Shown here: positions 34,325 through 44,578 of the stretch, piece by piece
How the letters are laid out: each line of letters opens with the position of its first letter
Numbering within the stretch: position 1 is the first letter of the stretch
Origin: Ottelia alismoides
Lineage: Eukaryota > Streptophyta > Magnoliopsida > Alismatales > Hydrocharitaceae
Direction: 5' to 3'
Length of the DNA: 64,000 nucleotides
Assembly (NCBI GenBank): GCA_037367405.1
Contig: JAZKJV010008261.1
Coordinates: 1,364,001-1,428,000 of the forward strand
Notes under the pieces: model-generated
Databases searched by the model: none
Seen by the model: the letters and a program-made list of their open reading frames with translations, nothing else
What the model was told of the DNA's origin: nothing
Position numbers and translations under genes: made by a program

Positions 34325-36420
34325 ATGTCGAGTCGGAGTATTTTTCGTACAGACTCTACGCACTCATTCTAAGCTCCGAGCCGTTCATCATCACTCTTTA
34401 CGACATCCATAAACCCACTATTTGAGATTGTCTTTAATCTCAAATTAATATCTGAGACTCCATCAATTCTTAGCACTAATCAAGTGTCATGCACATTTTC
34501 AGAGTCATATACTGGACACTTGATGCCACCAAAGGGAAAAGGAATCATGTCAGAGCAGAGCGAGATCAACTGCACCTGTTAGCCTCCATGCAGTCAATTC
34601 AAGCCCAGATAATAGAGCATTCTAATTCCAGACCGCATTGAGAGACATGATTCTTGAGCTGAGACATGAAAGAGAAGATAGGAGAGATGAGGATAGAAAC
34701 AACCCTGGAGGTGGGAATGGGTGAGAAGACTCTAACATAGAACATGCAGCTAAGCCTACATTAAAGGATGCTTATAATCCAGGGGCATGATAGACAAATT
34801 CTCAGATACAAATCCCTATGATTCATGGGCATTTCGAGCTAAAGCCTACTATTTTGCCTCTTCTCCCAATATTCCATGGAAATATTAATGAAGAACCTTC
34901 ATACACCTCCAGTAGTTCAATCGCATTTGTGGAACAATACACTACCCAAATGTCCCATTAGAGGTAGTGCAGATGATCGCCTTTCCATTCAGTCTGATGG
35001 ACAAAGCTTTATATTGGTTGAATCACTTGGGGAAGGTTTCCACTACTTGGGAAGAGTTTAGGTCCGCATTTCTGAACAAATATTACCTGCTCGGGTGACT
35101 CAACCAGATGCGATCCTTGATTACTAATTTCTCCCAGATGCCCCAGGACCCTATTCACGAGGCGTGGGAATGATTCAAAGATCTGATGGAGAATGCCCCC
35201 ATCATGATATTCCAAAGACCAGCCTTGTACAAAATTTCTTTGGGGGTTTAAGCATAGAGAATCAGAAGCTGGTAGATGTCGCTTCTGGGGGGAGCCACTT
35301 CAACAAGGATGAGGATGTCATTTGTAAAATCTTTGAGGAAATGACAGAGAGTTCAACATCTCCTTCTTCTTCATGTTCTTTTTAGAAGAACCCCGACACC
35401 TCCCCTACAGTACCCGACAAGGCTGTCAATATGACGGTAGCACAAGAAGTGGATAAGGTAGATAGCACTGACCTGGGCATCATTGGAAACCACCTATCCA
35501 AAGTGGACATTATTGAGAAACGATCCAAGGAGCTTGATAAGGTTCAAGTGATCGAGTAGAGGACTAAGGACGTGGATAAGCTGGATGAGATAACAAAGCA
35601 CCTAGAGCTTCTTGTGAGTTTGTGAGTAAGATCAGTGCAGTTCACATTGTGAGTACAACAACCGATACCTCTATTAGGGAGCAGACTTCTTCCACCCAAT
35701 AGAGTAGTGGAGGACCATCTACAGTTCAACATGTCTACTACGTGCAGATACCTGATCAGGTTCAGCAACATTCACATCGTATAGTTCCTTACCAATAGGA
35801 AGTAGCCTACATTCTTGAGTAGAAGTCTCCACCTATACCTATCATTTAGGAGGTGAACGACATCTGGTTCGACTGTGAGCAAAACTAGCCCCGTCCGTCA
35901 GTGCAAGGCCAGTTGGGTTCACAGAGAGACCTGCCCACCCATTTCAGGGAGGTAGACATCAGTAATACCAGCACCAGCAATTCCAGCCTCACTATCAGTC
36001 TCCACCACAGTTCCAAAACTAGAGACAAGGCCAGCTACAACAGTAGTCTATATATTTGCCTCATCCTAACCAACAGCAGACTGCCTATTATGGACAATAC
36101 CCTCCTCCTCCTCTTCATTATCAGAGCCCGTATGGTTACCAACAACCTCCGTACTATAAGCCTCAGTGACAGCCAGTCAATGAGCAACCTGAGGCCCCTT
36201 CAGTCAATCCAGCACTGGACCAACTTGCACTACTCATAAAGAACATGAATGAACTGATTCAGCGGATCGACGACCTGACCAACACCAAGACACTGATTCC
36301 AGCATAGGTCGAAGCCAACCCCAACAACTTCAGAGGCAAGGAGCAAGTAGCCAATAGCCCACCCACCCTCGAGACATGTATGTCCCTTGATTTTACATGT
36401 TTATCTGACGCCATTCATCT
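34325..36420 (+). pseudogene. gag of A3 (broken)
   Basis: Begins near the ATG at 34325. The core is spread over shifted frames: GHFELKPTILPLLPIFHGN (34830), SLMDKALYWLNHLGK (34990-35040), MRSLITNFSQMPQDPIHEAW (35110-35165), CPHHDIPK and NFFGGLSIENQKLVDV (35164-35385). A coiled-coil-like stretch (35440-35620) and a Gln/Tyr/Pro-rich tail (to about 36240) follow, as in A1. Numerous stops are present, more than in the downstream pol region. Confidence 0.82.
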
Positions 36421-37390
36421 CAAAAGTGGTAGGAGATTGCATCCTCCTACGTAGCAGCTGGGGTTGGGAGATTGAACCATTGAGAGAGCATCATCTTCCA
36501 CATCATATCCTTTAGCAATAGTCGAGAGGCCCAGTGTAGCATCACCCAAGTCCGGAGTTTCACCACCTTCACCACCATCTTCACCAGGTAGATGTAGATT
36601 ACCATCAACAAGGGAGAATATACCAATTGCAGATTCTTCCTCTAAACCAGCAGCAACATCCCGTTCTCTTTTAGATTCTGTTTTTCCTTCACCTAGTTTG
36701 GACAACACTGTACAGATTGATTCTGGTTGTCCTTTTGTACATGAGGATACTACTTTGAATAATAGAAATGAACGTTTGCATGTTTATTCTGATTCCATGC
36801 CATTTCCTTTTGCTCTCAAATCTAAGAAAATACAAAAATTAAAAACAACCCTATCTGATCCTGGAGTGGTCGAGATCTTACAGAACATCTTTTTAAAGAC
36901 GCCACTCCTTAAGGCCATGGAATACATGCCTATAGTACAAAAGGGAATGAAAGAGGCATGTACACAAAAGCGTCAACTAAGTAAGAACAGACAAAAGGAA
37001 ACAGAGAAACACATCTTGACCATGGCCATAGTTCATGCCATCAGTAATCTCTCGCCTAAAAAGAAAGACAAGGGAGCACCTCACATCCGTTGTCATATCT
37101 TTGATCAAGAATTTGATCGTACTCTTCTCGATAGTGGTTCCTCCATTAATTTCATGCCTTCCTCTTGACTAACTGAATTTCAGTTAGGGCCTCTTAAGAC
37201 AACCAGAATGACCCTTCAGTTTGCTGATAGATCGATTAAGAGGCTAAGAGACATTTTAGAGGATGTTATTGTAACGGTACATGGAATGAAATTCCCTGTT
37301 GATTTTGTTGTCATGGATATGGACACATCTGCACCATTACTCCATACCCCGATCATACTAGGTTGACCGTTCCTCCGAACGGCCGAAGCA
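36421..37390 (+). pseudogene. Linker and retropepsin of A3
   Basis: Pieces of the Ser/Pro-rich linker are followed by an open run 36698-37168 (HEDTTLNNRNERLHVYSDS, MKEACTQKRQLSKNRQKE, LTMAIVHAISNL). The aspartic protease box LLDSGSSINFMP follows, with DSG at 37130-37138. One stop interrupts the frame at 37166-37168; beyond it LGPLKTTRMTLQFADRSIK, the flap region GMKFPVDFVVMDMD and PIILG follow in the same frame to about 37365. The catalytic triad is intact. This is the polyprotein-cutting protease, disabled by the stop. Confidence 0.85.
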
Positions 37391-38090
37391 ACACTTTATT
37401 ATGGTATTGGAGAGTTCATCTTTCACTCTCGCAATGACAAGGTGAAAATTGAGACGATCTCTGATTCTATACCATCACCTCCACCAACAACAGATGATAC
37501 AAAGAAAGTTATATCAGAGCCATATGACTGTGATTTTCTTGCTGAATTCAAAGAGACAAATCTTTTCACTGATTTTATGGACACACAGGAGTTCCTTTCC
37601 CAAAAGGACTCTATGGAAGGCACAGTCGACATGAGTTCCCTTGGTGGTCCAATTGAGATAGTTGCTGATGAGCAGTTTGAGCTGATTTCTGAGGATAAAT
37701 CTGAGTTTCTAAAGGCACCTTCTGATATTCCATTGACACACTTTTCTAAGATTACTGATGATATGCCTCCTTCTGAGAGTTTTGAGGTACATATATCTGA
37801 GCCATTCATTGAATTTCGTGATTTATGCACAGATGAGAGACATCTTTCTGAGATTATTGTTGAGACATCTGAGTTGTTAATTGATAAGAATACTGAACAT
37901 CCTGATGAGCCCCTCCTTTCTGAGCAGAGATCATTCAATGCAGATCTATCATATGTTTTACTTGTTGAGCCGTTAGTAGCCAAGGTGGACAGTCTACAGA
38001 GTACATATCACATACCGTCTAGCAGTAAAGTAGCAGAGGTTATTGTAGAGCCGATTCATGCCCCATCTAAGCTCAAGGTTTTACCATAAA
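37391..38090 (+). pseudogene. Acidic spacer between protease and RT of A3
   Basis: An open run of 215 codons (37442-38089), rich in Glu, Asp and Ser, aligned with the interrupted spacer of A1. It contains MSSLGGPIEIVADEQFELIS and DEPLLSEQRSFNADLS. No known domain is seen. It is the longest intact frame of A3. Confidence 0.7.
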
Positions 38091-39240
38091 CATTGAAATA
38101 TGCCTTCCTTGCGGGTCGCCCCCCAAATGTTTCCGGTCATCCTCAGCTCGTAGTTGACCGCTGAAAAAGAATCTCGCATGCTAGAGGTTCTTGAGAGAAA
38201 TCGTAAGGCCATAGGATGGAATATCTCGGATCTCTGTGGGATTAATCCAGCATTGTGCTCGCATCATATCTACCTAGAGGATGACTGTAAACCCTCCCGT
38301 GAATGTCAGCACCGTCTAAATCCAAATCTAAGGGAGATTATCATGAAGGAGATCGGAAAATGGTGTGATGCTGGCTTTATATATCCCATTTTGGATTCCA
38401 AGTGGGTCAGCCCTTTACATGTGGTCCTGAAGAAATCCGGGATTACGATCGTAAAGAATGACAATAGTGAGGAGATTCTGACCCGAGTACCTACTTCATG
38501 GTGTGTCTGTGTATATTGTTGATGCCTGAACTCAGCTACCAAGAAGGATCACTTTCCACTGCCTTTATTGATGAGATTATTGAGAGGTTAGCAGGGAAAG
38601 AGTTTTTTTTCTTCTTGGATGGGTATTCGGGATACAACCAAGTTGCTATTGCTCCTGAGGATCAGGAGAAAACTACTTTCACTAGTTCGTTTGACACCTA
38701 CGCCTTTATACGGATGTCCTTTGGATTGTGTAACGCCCCGCTACATTTCAAAGGTGTATGTTGGCCATTTTTGCTGACATGATGGGTAATTTTCTTGAAG
38801 TCTTCATGGACGATTTCTCGGTCTACGGGGATAGTTTTGACACATGTCTTGCTTGTTTAGATCGAGTTCTTCAATGTTGCTGTGAGGTAAACCTAGTGCT
38901 CTCATGGAGAAGAGTCACTTTATGGTGACTAAGGGAATTGCATTGGGCCATGTCCTCTCCAAACATGGTATGGAGGTTGACCCAGCTAAGATTGATGTGA
39001 TATCAAAGTTAGAGCCACCGCAGAATTTGAAGCAGATGAGGTCATTTCTGGGACACGTAGGATTTTATAGGCGATTCATAAAGGACATCAAAAAGATCGC
39101 CAGACCTTTGACTGAGCTTCTATGTAAGGAGAGTGATTTTGTTGTCTATGAGAAAGTCCTCCTTGCATTCAATCAGATGAAAGAAATGGTTACTAGTGCT
39201 CCTGTTGTACAACCACCGGATTGGTCTCTTCCTTTTGAGA
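38091..39240 (+). pseudogene. Reverse transcriptase of A3 (broken)
   Basis: Blocks in order: LERNRKAIGWNISDLCGINP and RECQHRLNPNLREIIMKEI (38154-38522), a stop plus frameshift, FLDGYSGYNQVAIAPEDQEK (38620-38680), SFGLCNAP (38720), the catalytic FMDDF at 38803-38817, then MEKSHFMVTKGIALGHVLS and RSFLGHVGFYRRFIKDIKKI (38904-39257). Both catalytic Asp residues are present. It is Athila-type RT, inactive here because of at least two frame changes and stops. Confidence 0.88.
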
Positions 39241-39610
39241 TTATGACAAACACATGAGATTTCATAGTTGGAGCTGTTTTAGGACAGAAAAGGGATGTGA
39301 TACCATTTACTATACACTATGCTAGCAAGACTTTGGATGAAGCACATCGGAATTATACAGTTACATAGAAGGAGATGTTAACAGCTGTGTTTGGTCTAGA
39401 AAAGTTCAGATCTTACCTCATTAGTTCACATGTTATTGTATACACGGATCATACTTCCATACGATACTTGCAAGAAAAGAAGGATGCCAAACCACGTCTT
39501 ATCAGATGGATCCTTCTTCTCGAGGAATTTGATTTAGAGATTTGAGATAAACCTGGAGTGAAAAATGTTGTGGCAGATCACCTTTCCCGTATCATAAATG
39601 TAAAGACCTC
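39241..39610 (+). pseudogene. RNase H of A3 (broken)
   Basis: Follows RT in the same frame. It shows [73 protein letters not shown] and VVADHLSRI, with in-frame stops near 39257, 39368 and 39543. The Asp of YTDH and VADHLSR remain. The first catalytic Asp position is Asn, as in A1. Confidence 0.85.
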
Positions 39611-41008
39611 TATGTAGAACATGATCCATATTTCCTAAATCTTTCCAGATGAGGCCATCTTGTCTGTGGACTCACTTCCATGGTATGTTGATATTGTGAA
39701 CTATCGTGTCTCCAAGAAAGTTCCACAAGATTGGCCGAAGTACAAGGTAGACAGATTTCTATCAGAGATTCATTATTACCAGTGGGAGGATTCGTACCTA
39801 TTTCGTGAGGGTGCGGATTGTATATGGAGAAAGTGCATTCCTCAGAAGGAACACACCAGTGTACTTGAACACTGTCACAAACTAGAATCTGGTGGACATC
39901 ATTCGGGGAAATACACTGCAGCAAAGGTTTTACAGAGTGACCTATGGTGGCCCACATTGTTTAAGGATGCTACAGAGTATGTTTGAGGTTGTACTAACTG
40001 TCAGAAAATGGGAGAAATTGTTGGTTCCAAAGATACCATGCCCCTAAGATATATACAAATTTCTGATGTTTTTGATGCTTGTGGCATAGACTTCATGGGC
40101 CCATTTCCTGTCAGTTAGGGATTTAAGTACATCCTGCTCGCCGTGGATTATGTTAGTCGATGGGTGGAGGCTATCCCCACTCGAGCCGCAGATAGTCGTA
40201 CAGTGTGTTCCTTTCTCAAGGACCATATTATTGCGCGGTTCGGTATTCCCAAAATAATGATTTCAGATGGGGGAAGCATTTCATTAATAGAGAAGTAAAG
40301 AAGCTTGTGAAGGAGTATGCCATTGAGCACAGAGTTGCGTCTCCTTACCACCCTCAGACTAATGGCTTGGCAGAAATTTCAAATAGGGAGATCAAGACGA
40401 TATTGCAAAAACTTGTACGTCCAGATAGGAAGAACTGGTCCTAGATGCTTGATTCAGTTCTATGGGCTTATCGGACGATGTACAAGTCTCCTTTGGGTAT
40501 GTCTCCCTACAGATTGGTGTATGGAAAGCCTTCCCACCTGCCAGTGGAATTAATTCACAAATCTTTATGGGCACTCCGTGTATGCGATCTAGATTATGAG
40601 AAGGTATGAAAGAACATGAAGTTGTATTTGAATAAATTACTGGAATTACGAGACTTTGCATATGATAACTCACTCATGTATAAGGAGAAAGTCAAGCGCT
40701 GGCATGATAAATACATTCGAAGGAAGACTTTCTCTCTTGATTAGAAAGTTTGGTTATTTGATGCTAAGTTAAAGCTATTTCCAGGAAAATTGAAAAGCAA
40801 GTGGTCAGGACCGTTCATCATGAAATCTGTGCGTGACAATGGGAGTATTGTCATATCTGGGTTGTCATCTGATGCACAACGATTTGTTGTGAACAGACAG
40901 TTGCTGAAGCCATATCTAGATAATGATACATTCCTATCCGTCGTTGATTCAGTATCTGTGGTATTAGACGATGATATTTTGATTCCATCTTTTGCTTTTG
41001 ATACATGA
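39611..41008 (+). pseudogene. Integrase of A3 (broken)
   Basis: The zinc-binding domain is in 39660-40010 (LEHCHKLESGGHHSGKYTA, and CTNCQ after a stop). The core is GIDFMGPF (first Asp, near 40090), [26 protein letters not shown] (second Asp, near 40260; a one-base shift follows), then [20 protein letters not shown] (Glu, near 40370). The C-terminal part 40447-41008 includes YRTMYKSPLGMSPYRLVYGK and the GPF motif in SKWSGPFIM, ending at a TGA at 41006-41008. All three catalytic residues are visible. Stops near 40116, 40441, 40606 and 40741 disable it. Confidence 0.88.
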
Positions 41009-41101
41009 GCATCAAATCCTCTTATATATCCTTTCGTTTCACTCTTTCGTCTTCCATTTTATCATTCACCCCTTTTTCCGTGTTTGTGTATGTATAAATG
41101 T

Positions 41102-41335
41102 TATACTTAGGATGTGCTTTATCCTAAGTATATGGGTGGGGGATGATTTGTGTTGTTCATATTTGTCATATTTCATCGCTCTTGTTGTTTCCTATACTTA
41201 GGGATACTCTACCCTAAGTATAGAGGGTTGATGTTGTTCATATCGTCTTTTTTGTTTTGAGTCTGTACATTCTCTACATCGGTTTTCCCCTTTTGTACAG
41301 TCTTCTATACTTTTGATTACTTGATGCTAAGTACA
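41102..41335 (+). repeat. Hairpin array of A3
   Basis: Three inverted repeats: TATACTTAGGAT / ATCCTAAGTATA (41102-41132), CTATACTTAGGG / CCCTAAGTATAG (41192-41223), and a decayed one (about 41304-41335) ending CAGGGGG. A fourth arm pair is part of the element at 41407-41524. They begin about 95 bp after the integrase stop. Confidence 0.85.
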
Positions 41336-41406
41336 GGGGGATCATCGACCTTTATTCTTTTCATTTTCGCTTTATGTCGTTGCAGCATCAGAGTCTTTTC
41401 ACTTTT

Positions 41407-41524
41407 CTATACTTAGCACGAGTTATGTCTTCCTTTGTCGCTCTCTGATAACTTTGAGGACATAGTTCGAGCTAAGTATAGGGGTTGTCGTATATATTGT
41501 ATATATACTTTAGACATAACTCGT
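41407..41524 (+). other. Putative 3' pseudoknot/switch element of A3
   Basis: Stem 1 is CTATACTTAGC (41407-41417) with GCTAAGTATAG (41471-41481). Stem 2 is ACGAGTTATGTCT (41418-41430) with AGACATAACTCGT (41512-41524), 13 of 13 pairs. The interleaved order is that of an H-type pseudoknot. An upstream GACATAGTTCG just before the stem 1 closing arm can compete for the same strand, giving one long hairpin instead. Confidence 0.65.
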
Positions 41525-41598
41525 ACTTTAATGTTTATTTTTGTGGACATGTACATAAATTTGTAATCCACGTGTTTGTATATAGACTTTGATCACAT

Positions 41599-41695
41599 TT
41601 CAAAAAAACAAAAAAAAACAAAAAAACAAAAAAATAAAAACAAACAAACAAAAAAAACAAAAAAAAAACAACACAACAAAAAAAATTCTTGTATA
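41599..41695. repeat. (AAAC)n-like low-complexity tract
   Basis: A/C-rich tract of AAAC and AAAAAC units in the same position and sense as the tract of A1 (2735-2878, opposite strand). The open frame across it (41576-41815) is an artefact of low complexity. Confidence 0.8.
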
Positions 41696-41879
41696 TATTT
41701 TACTCACCCTTTTTCCTTTTTAAAAAAAACTACAAAACCAAAAATCAATAAAAACTTGCATAAAAACTCTTTTTGCACGTGCATCATTTTTCCTTTCTTT
41801 TCCAAAAACCCATAAAAGTTCAAATTAGAAAATTGTTTCAAAAAAATTGCTTTCTTTTTGCATCATACATATTTCTTGC

Positions 41880-42932
41880 ATTTGCATGTGCATTTTTCAG
41901 GATAGTATTGACATTTAAACTAAGTCTGGTATAAAATTGAAGAATGGAGTTTAGTTGGGCCTTAATCTACTTAGTTTCAGAGGAACCTTATAAGAACTGG
42001 AGTTAAGACTCAGGTCCTAGTGACTTAATTCTTTGAGTCCATAAGACTATGTTCGCATACCGTCTTGATGAGTCTAAGTAGAATATTTAACAACACACGC
42101 ATGATTCTTTCAGACTGTGGCTTATCTTGGACAAGCACTCTACACGTAGCTCTTCATGGAGGGGGTAGTGAGGAGGCATAATCTTTTGGCTTGGGGTAGC
42201 ATACGAGGGTAGTACATCTAGGCGGAACCTCTCGTCTTCCTCTAGGGAGGGAAGTGCATCTCAACCTGGTCTAGCGATGTTGAGGTTAAAGACATGATGC
42301 TATGGGGTTGCAATAATGCTTCAAAAGAGGGATAGTCTACTGGCTCAAAAGGAAAAACTCCTTATGTACATGCTGCACCTTGTATATACTACAAAAAAAG
42401 AGAGAAGAATAAAATGCAGAATCTCCAAAAGTGGACATGCCTGATTAAAATGCAAAATGACTGCCGGAGTGTATATACAAGTGAAAAAAAAGAAAAAAAA
42501 AGAATAAGAGCTTCAAAGTCAAATTATTGTAAGATTGTAGCGGATGACTTGGCTACACTGGTCATGCATCCAAGGATAGGTAGCTATACTGGTTACCGTC
42601 CATTCGTTTCTCCATCTCCTCTTCATGAGCTAGTTGTACTTAAACTTAGAAGGGAATATCTCTGCTCCTAGAGAAAGGAGTTGCTAGAACGGGGGACTAG
42701 AGTTACCTTGTTGAGGGAGGCTATTTCTTTTCTACTTTTGAGATGGGGAGCTATATTTTACTTACACCGTACAAGTAAAGATTCATAGTCATAAGAATTT
42801 GTATATGTAGACTTGTTCTGACCTGACTATTGAGGAGACCTGAATAGGAGTCTTGTGGAACTTAGAGGCTGTTAGGTTTTAAATCCATTACCCATTAAGG
42901 TTCAGCCATACTAATAATCCAAAGGTCTGACA
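41880..42932 (+). other. 3' non-coding domain of A3, truncated
   Basis: Aligned with A1 and A2. Contains GGTAGCATACGAGGGTAGTA (near 42197), GCTTCAAAAGAGGGATAGTC (42318-42337) and CTACACTGGTCATG (near 42553). It is cut at about 42932 after GGTCTGACAG; the A1 counterpart is at 1506-1512. Confidence 0.75.
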
Positions 42933-44234
42933 GTGACCTACACACTTCGCTGGTGAAATTATACTTCCACCTCTGTTATTTATTGCATTTACAGTTTAGT
43001 CCATCATTGTAAATAACATTATCGAATAATTGCTTTTAAGCCATTGTATGTTTTTTAATTGCACTTTGGTCCTGATTAGTTGCAAGCACGTGCATCCCTA
43101 CGTGAATTTACTAGAGAAATTGCATATTTAGTCCTGCATTTCTTTGATTTGTTAATAATTACTCTAAAACTTTCGAGAAATTGCATATTAGTCCTTGTTA
43201 TTTCGAATTTTATTTCTTTGCTTTATTACTTGGACTAATTAGTTCCAATACTCTAAAAAATCCATAAAAATTAGGTTAAGCTCTTGATTAGTTGTTTTAA
43301 CTCACAAAAACCGTGTTTTGAAAATTATTTTGATTTGCTATATTAAAAGTCAAAAACATCATTGATTTCACTGTTTAAAATTTAGAAAATTATAAAAATA
43401 TGAAAATCCATTGAAAAATTCTAAAAACATTAGTAGAGGTATATTTTCTTATCTTTTATCAGTTGTACAAGAATCAACTAAAAATATAAAATATTAAAAA
43501 TACAAATATATAGAAAAACTTATAAAAATTATATAAAATCGTAGAAAAATCATAAAACAAAAATTTGGTCTTGTTTTAAAGCCTAATAAAAATAATTATG
43601 TACAAAGTGGTTTCCATGTTGATTTCTTTTAATTTTTTATTTTAAAAATATAAAAAAGAATAGTTTATTTTACCTTAAAAAGTGTTTTTAATTTTAACTC
43701 AGTAAAAATCTATAAAAAATAAAAGTACCTTAAAATTTAACATAAATAAGAAATTTTTCAAAACATAAAAAACATTTTCTTTATATATTTTTGAACATTT
43801 TTGATATATTTTAAAATATAAAATGATCTTATTTCATTTTGTGTATATCTTTTTTTAAAAATGATTTTTGAAAATTAAAAAGAATAAAAATTTGCAAAAT
43901 TAAATTAACTTAAAATTATAAATAAAAAAACATAAAAAATTATAAAACAATAAAAAATTCATAAAAAACATAAAACTTGTTAAATCCATAAAAATCATTA
44001 AAAAAATAAAAATCATAAAAATAACTTCTTTATTAATTTCTAAAAAATGATAACCCTTGTAAAAGCAGTTGCCTCCTCTTGTGTTCGACCTTGGGAGCTA
44101 TACCAAGTAAATAATTAACACATTCTTCTATTTATAATAAAATTTATGATTGATTCAAGAATTTTCGGGTTGCAACGAGACTATTCACCATCTATTATTT
44201 TCTTAATTAAAATATGATAAATTTCTACCAACCA
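42933..44234 (+). repeat. LTR of A4, 3' part
   Basis: Begins abruptly with sequence equivalent to the end of an LTR GC-rich island, followed by 'ttatttattgcatttacagtttagtcc', which parallels A2 at 18640 and 28130. An AT-rich block follows and the LTR ends CCAACCA, three bases before a primer-binding site. It is not from the A1/A3 family. It fits as the continuation of 14333-16128, separated by the insertion of A3. Confidence 0.7.
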
Positions 44235-44237
44235 AAA

Positions 44238-44255
44238 TGACATCGTTATCGAGGA
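44238..44255 (+). other. Primer-binding site of A4 (decayed)
   Basis: TGACATCGTTATCGAGGA, 12 of 18 to the tRNA-Asp complement. All six differences are G to A or C to T. Confidence 0.75.
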
Positions 44256-44578
44256 GGCACAAATAGGGTAGATAGATTTTTCTTTCTTTCTTTTCTACTT
44301 GTTTGTTTTTTATTTCATTTTTTCTTTTATTTGCATTCATATAGTTTAATTAAAAAATGTTTTGACACATCTTTTGTTTCACTGTTACAACGAGGGTCCT
44401 GACAAGCAAGGGAGGCTATCTAAGGAGAGTCGACATACCCGAGCGAGGCGGAGGTCGATCCTTCTTTACCGATTGACAAGAGAAAGCGACCAAGGAGGAG
44501 AAGGAACTGCAGAAGACTTCTTTCTTTTAGTTTAATTTCTTTTTATTTCATTCATTCTTGTAATTAATTTGTAATAAT
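44256..44578 (+). other. Start of the A4 leader
   Basis: Contains the 'gagggtcctgacaagcaagg' and 'gcgaggcggagg' blocks (44390-44500) that correspond to the leader of A1-A3. It is cut off at 44578 by unrelated sequence. The rest of A4 was not found in the window with confidence. Confidence 0.65.

Larger units (their letters stand above)
29462..42932 (+). mobile_element. A3: Athila-type coding retrotransposon (main part)
   Basis: Continuation of the element that begins at 16129. Order: rest of 5' LTR (to 32858), primer-binding site, leader, gag, linker, protease, spacer, RT, RNase H, integrase, hairpin array, pseudoknot candidate and 3' non-coding domain. It is the same family as A1. It ends abruptly at about 42932, where the A1 counterpart would continue for about 144 bp to the polypurine tract; the tract and the whole 3' LTR are missing. 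The next sequence is the tail of the A4 LTR, so a deletion removed this end. Many stops and shifts break the genes. Confidence 0.88.

Noticed and set aside
41576..41815. Lys-rich 79-codon frame
   Set aside because: Product of the AAAC tract; no homologue in A1, where the tract has a different length.
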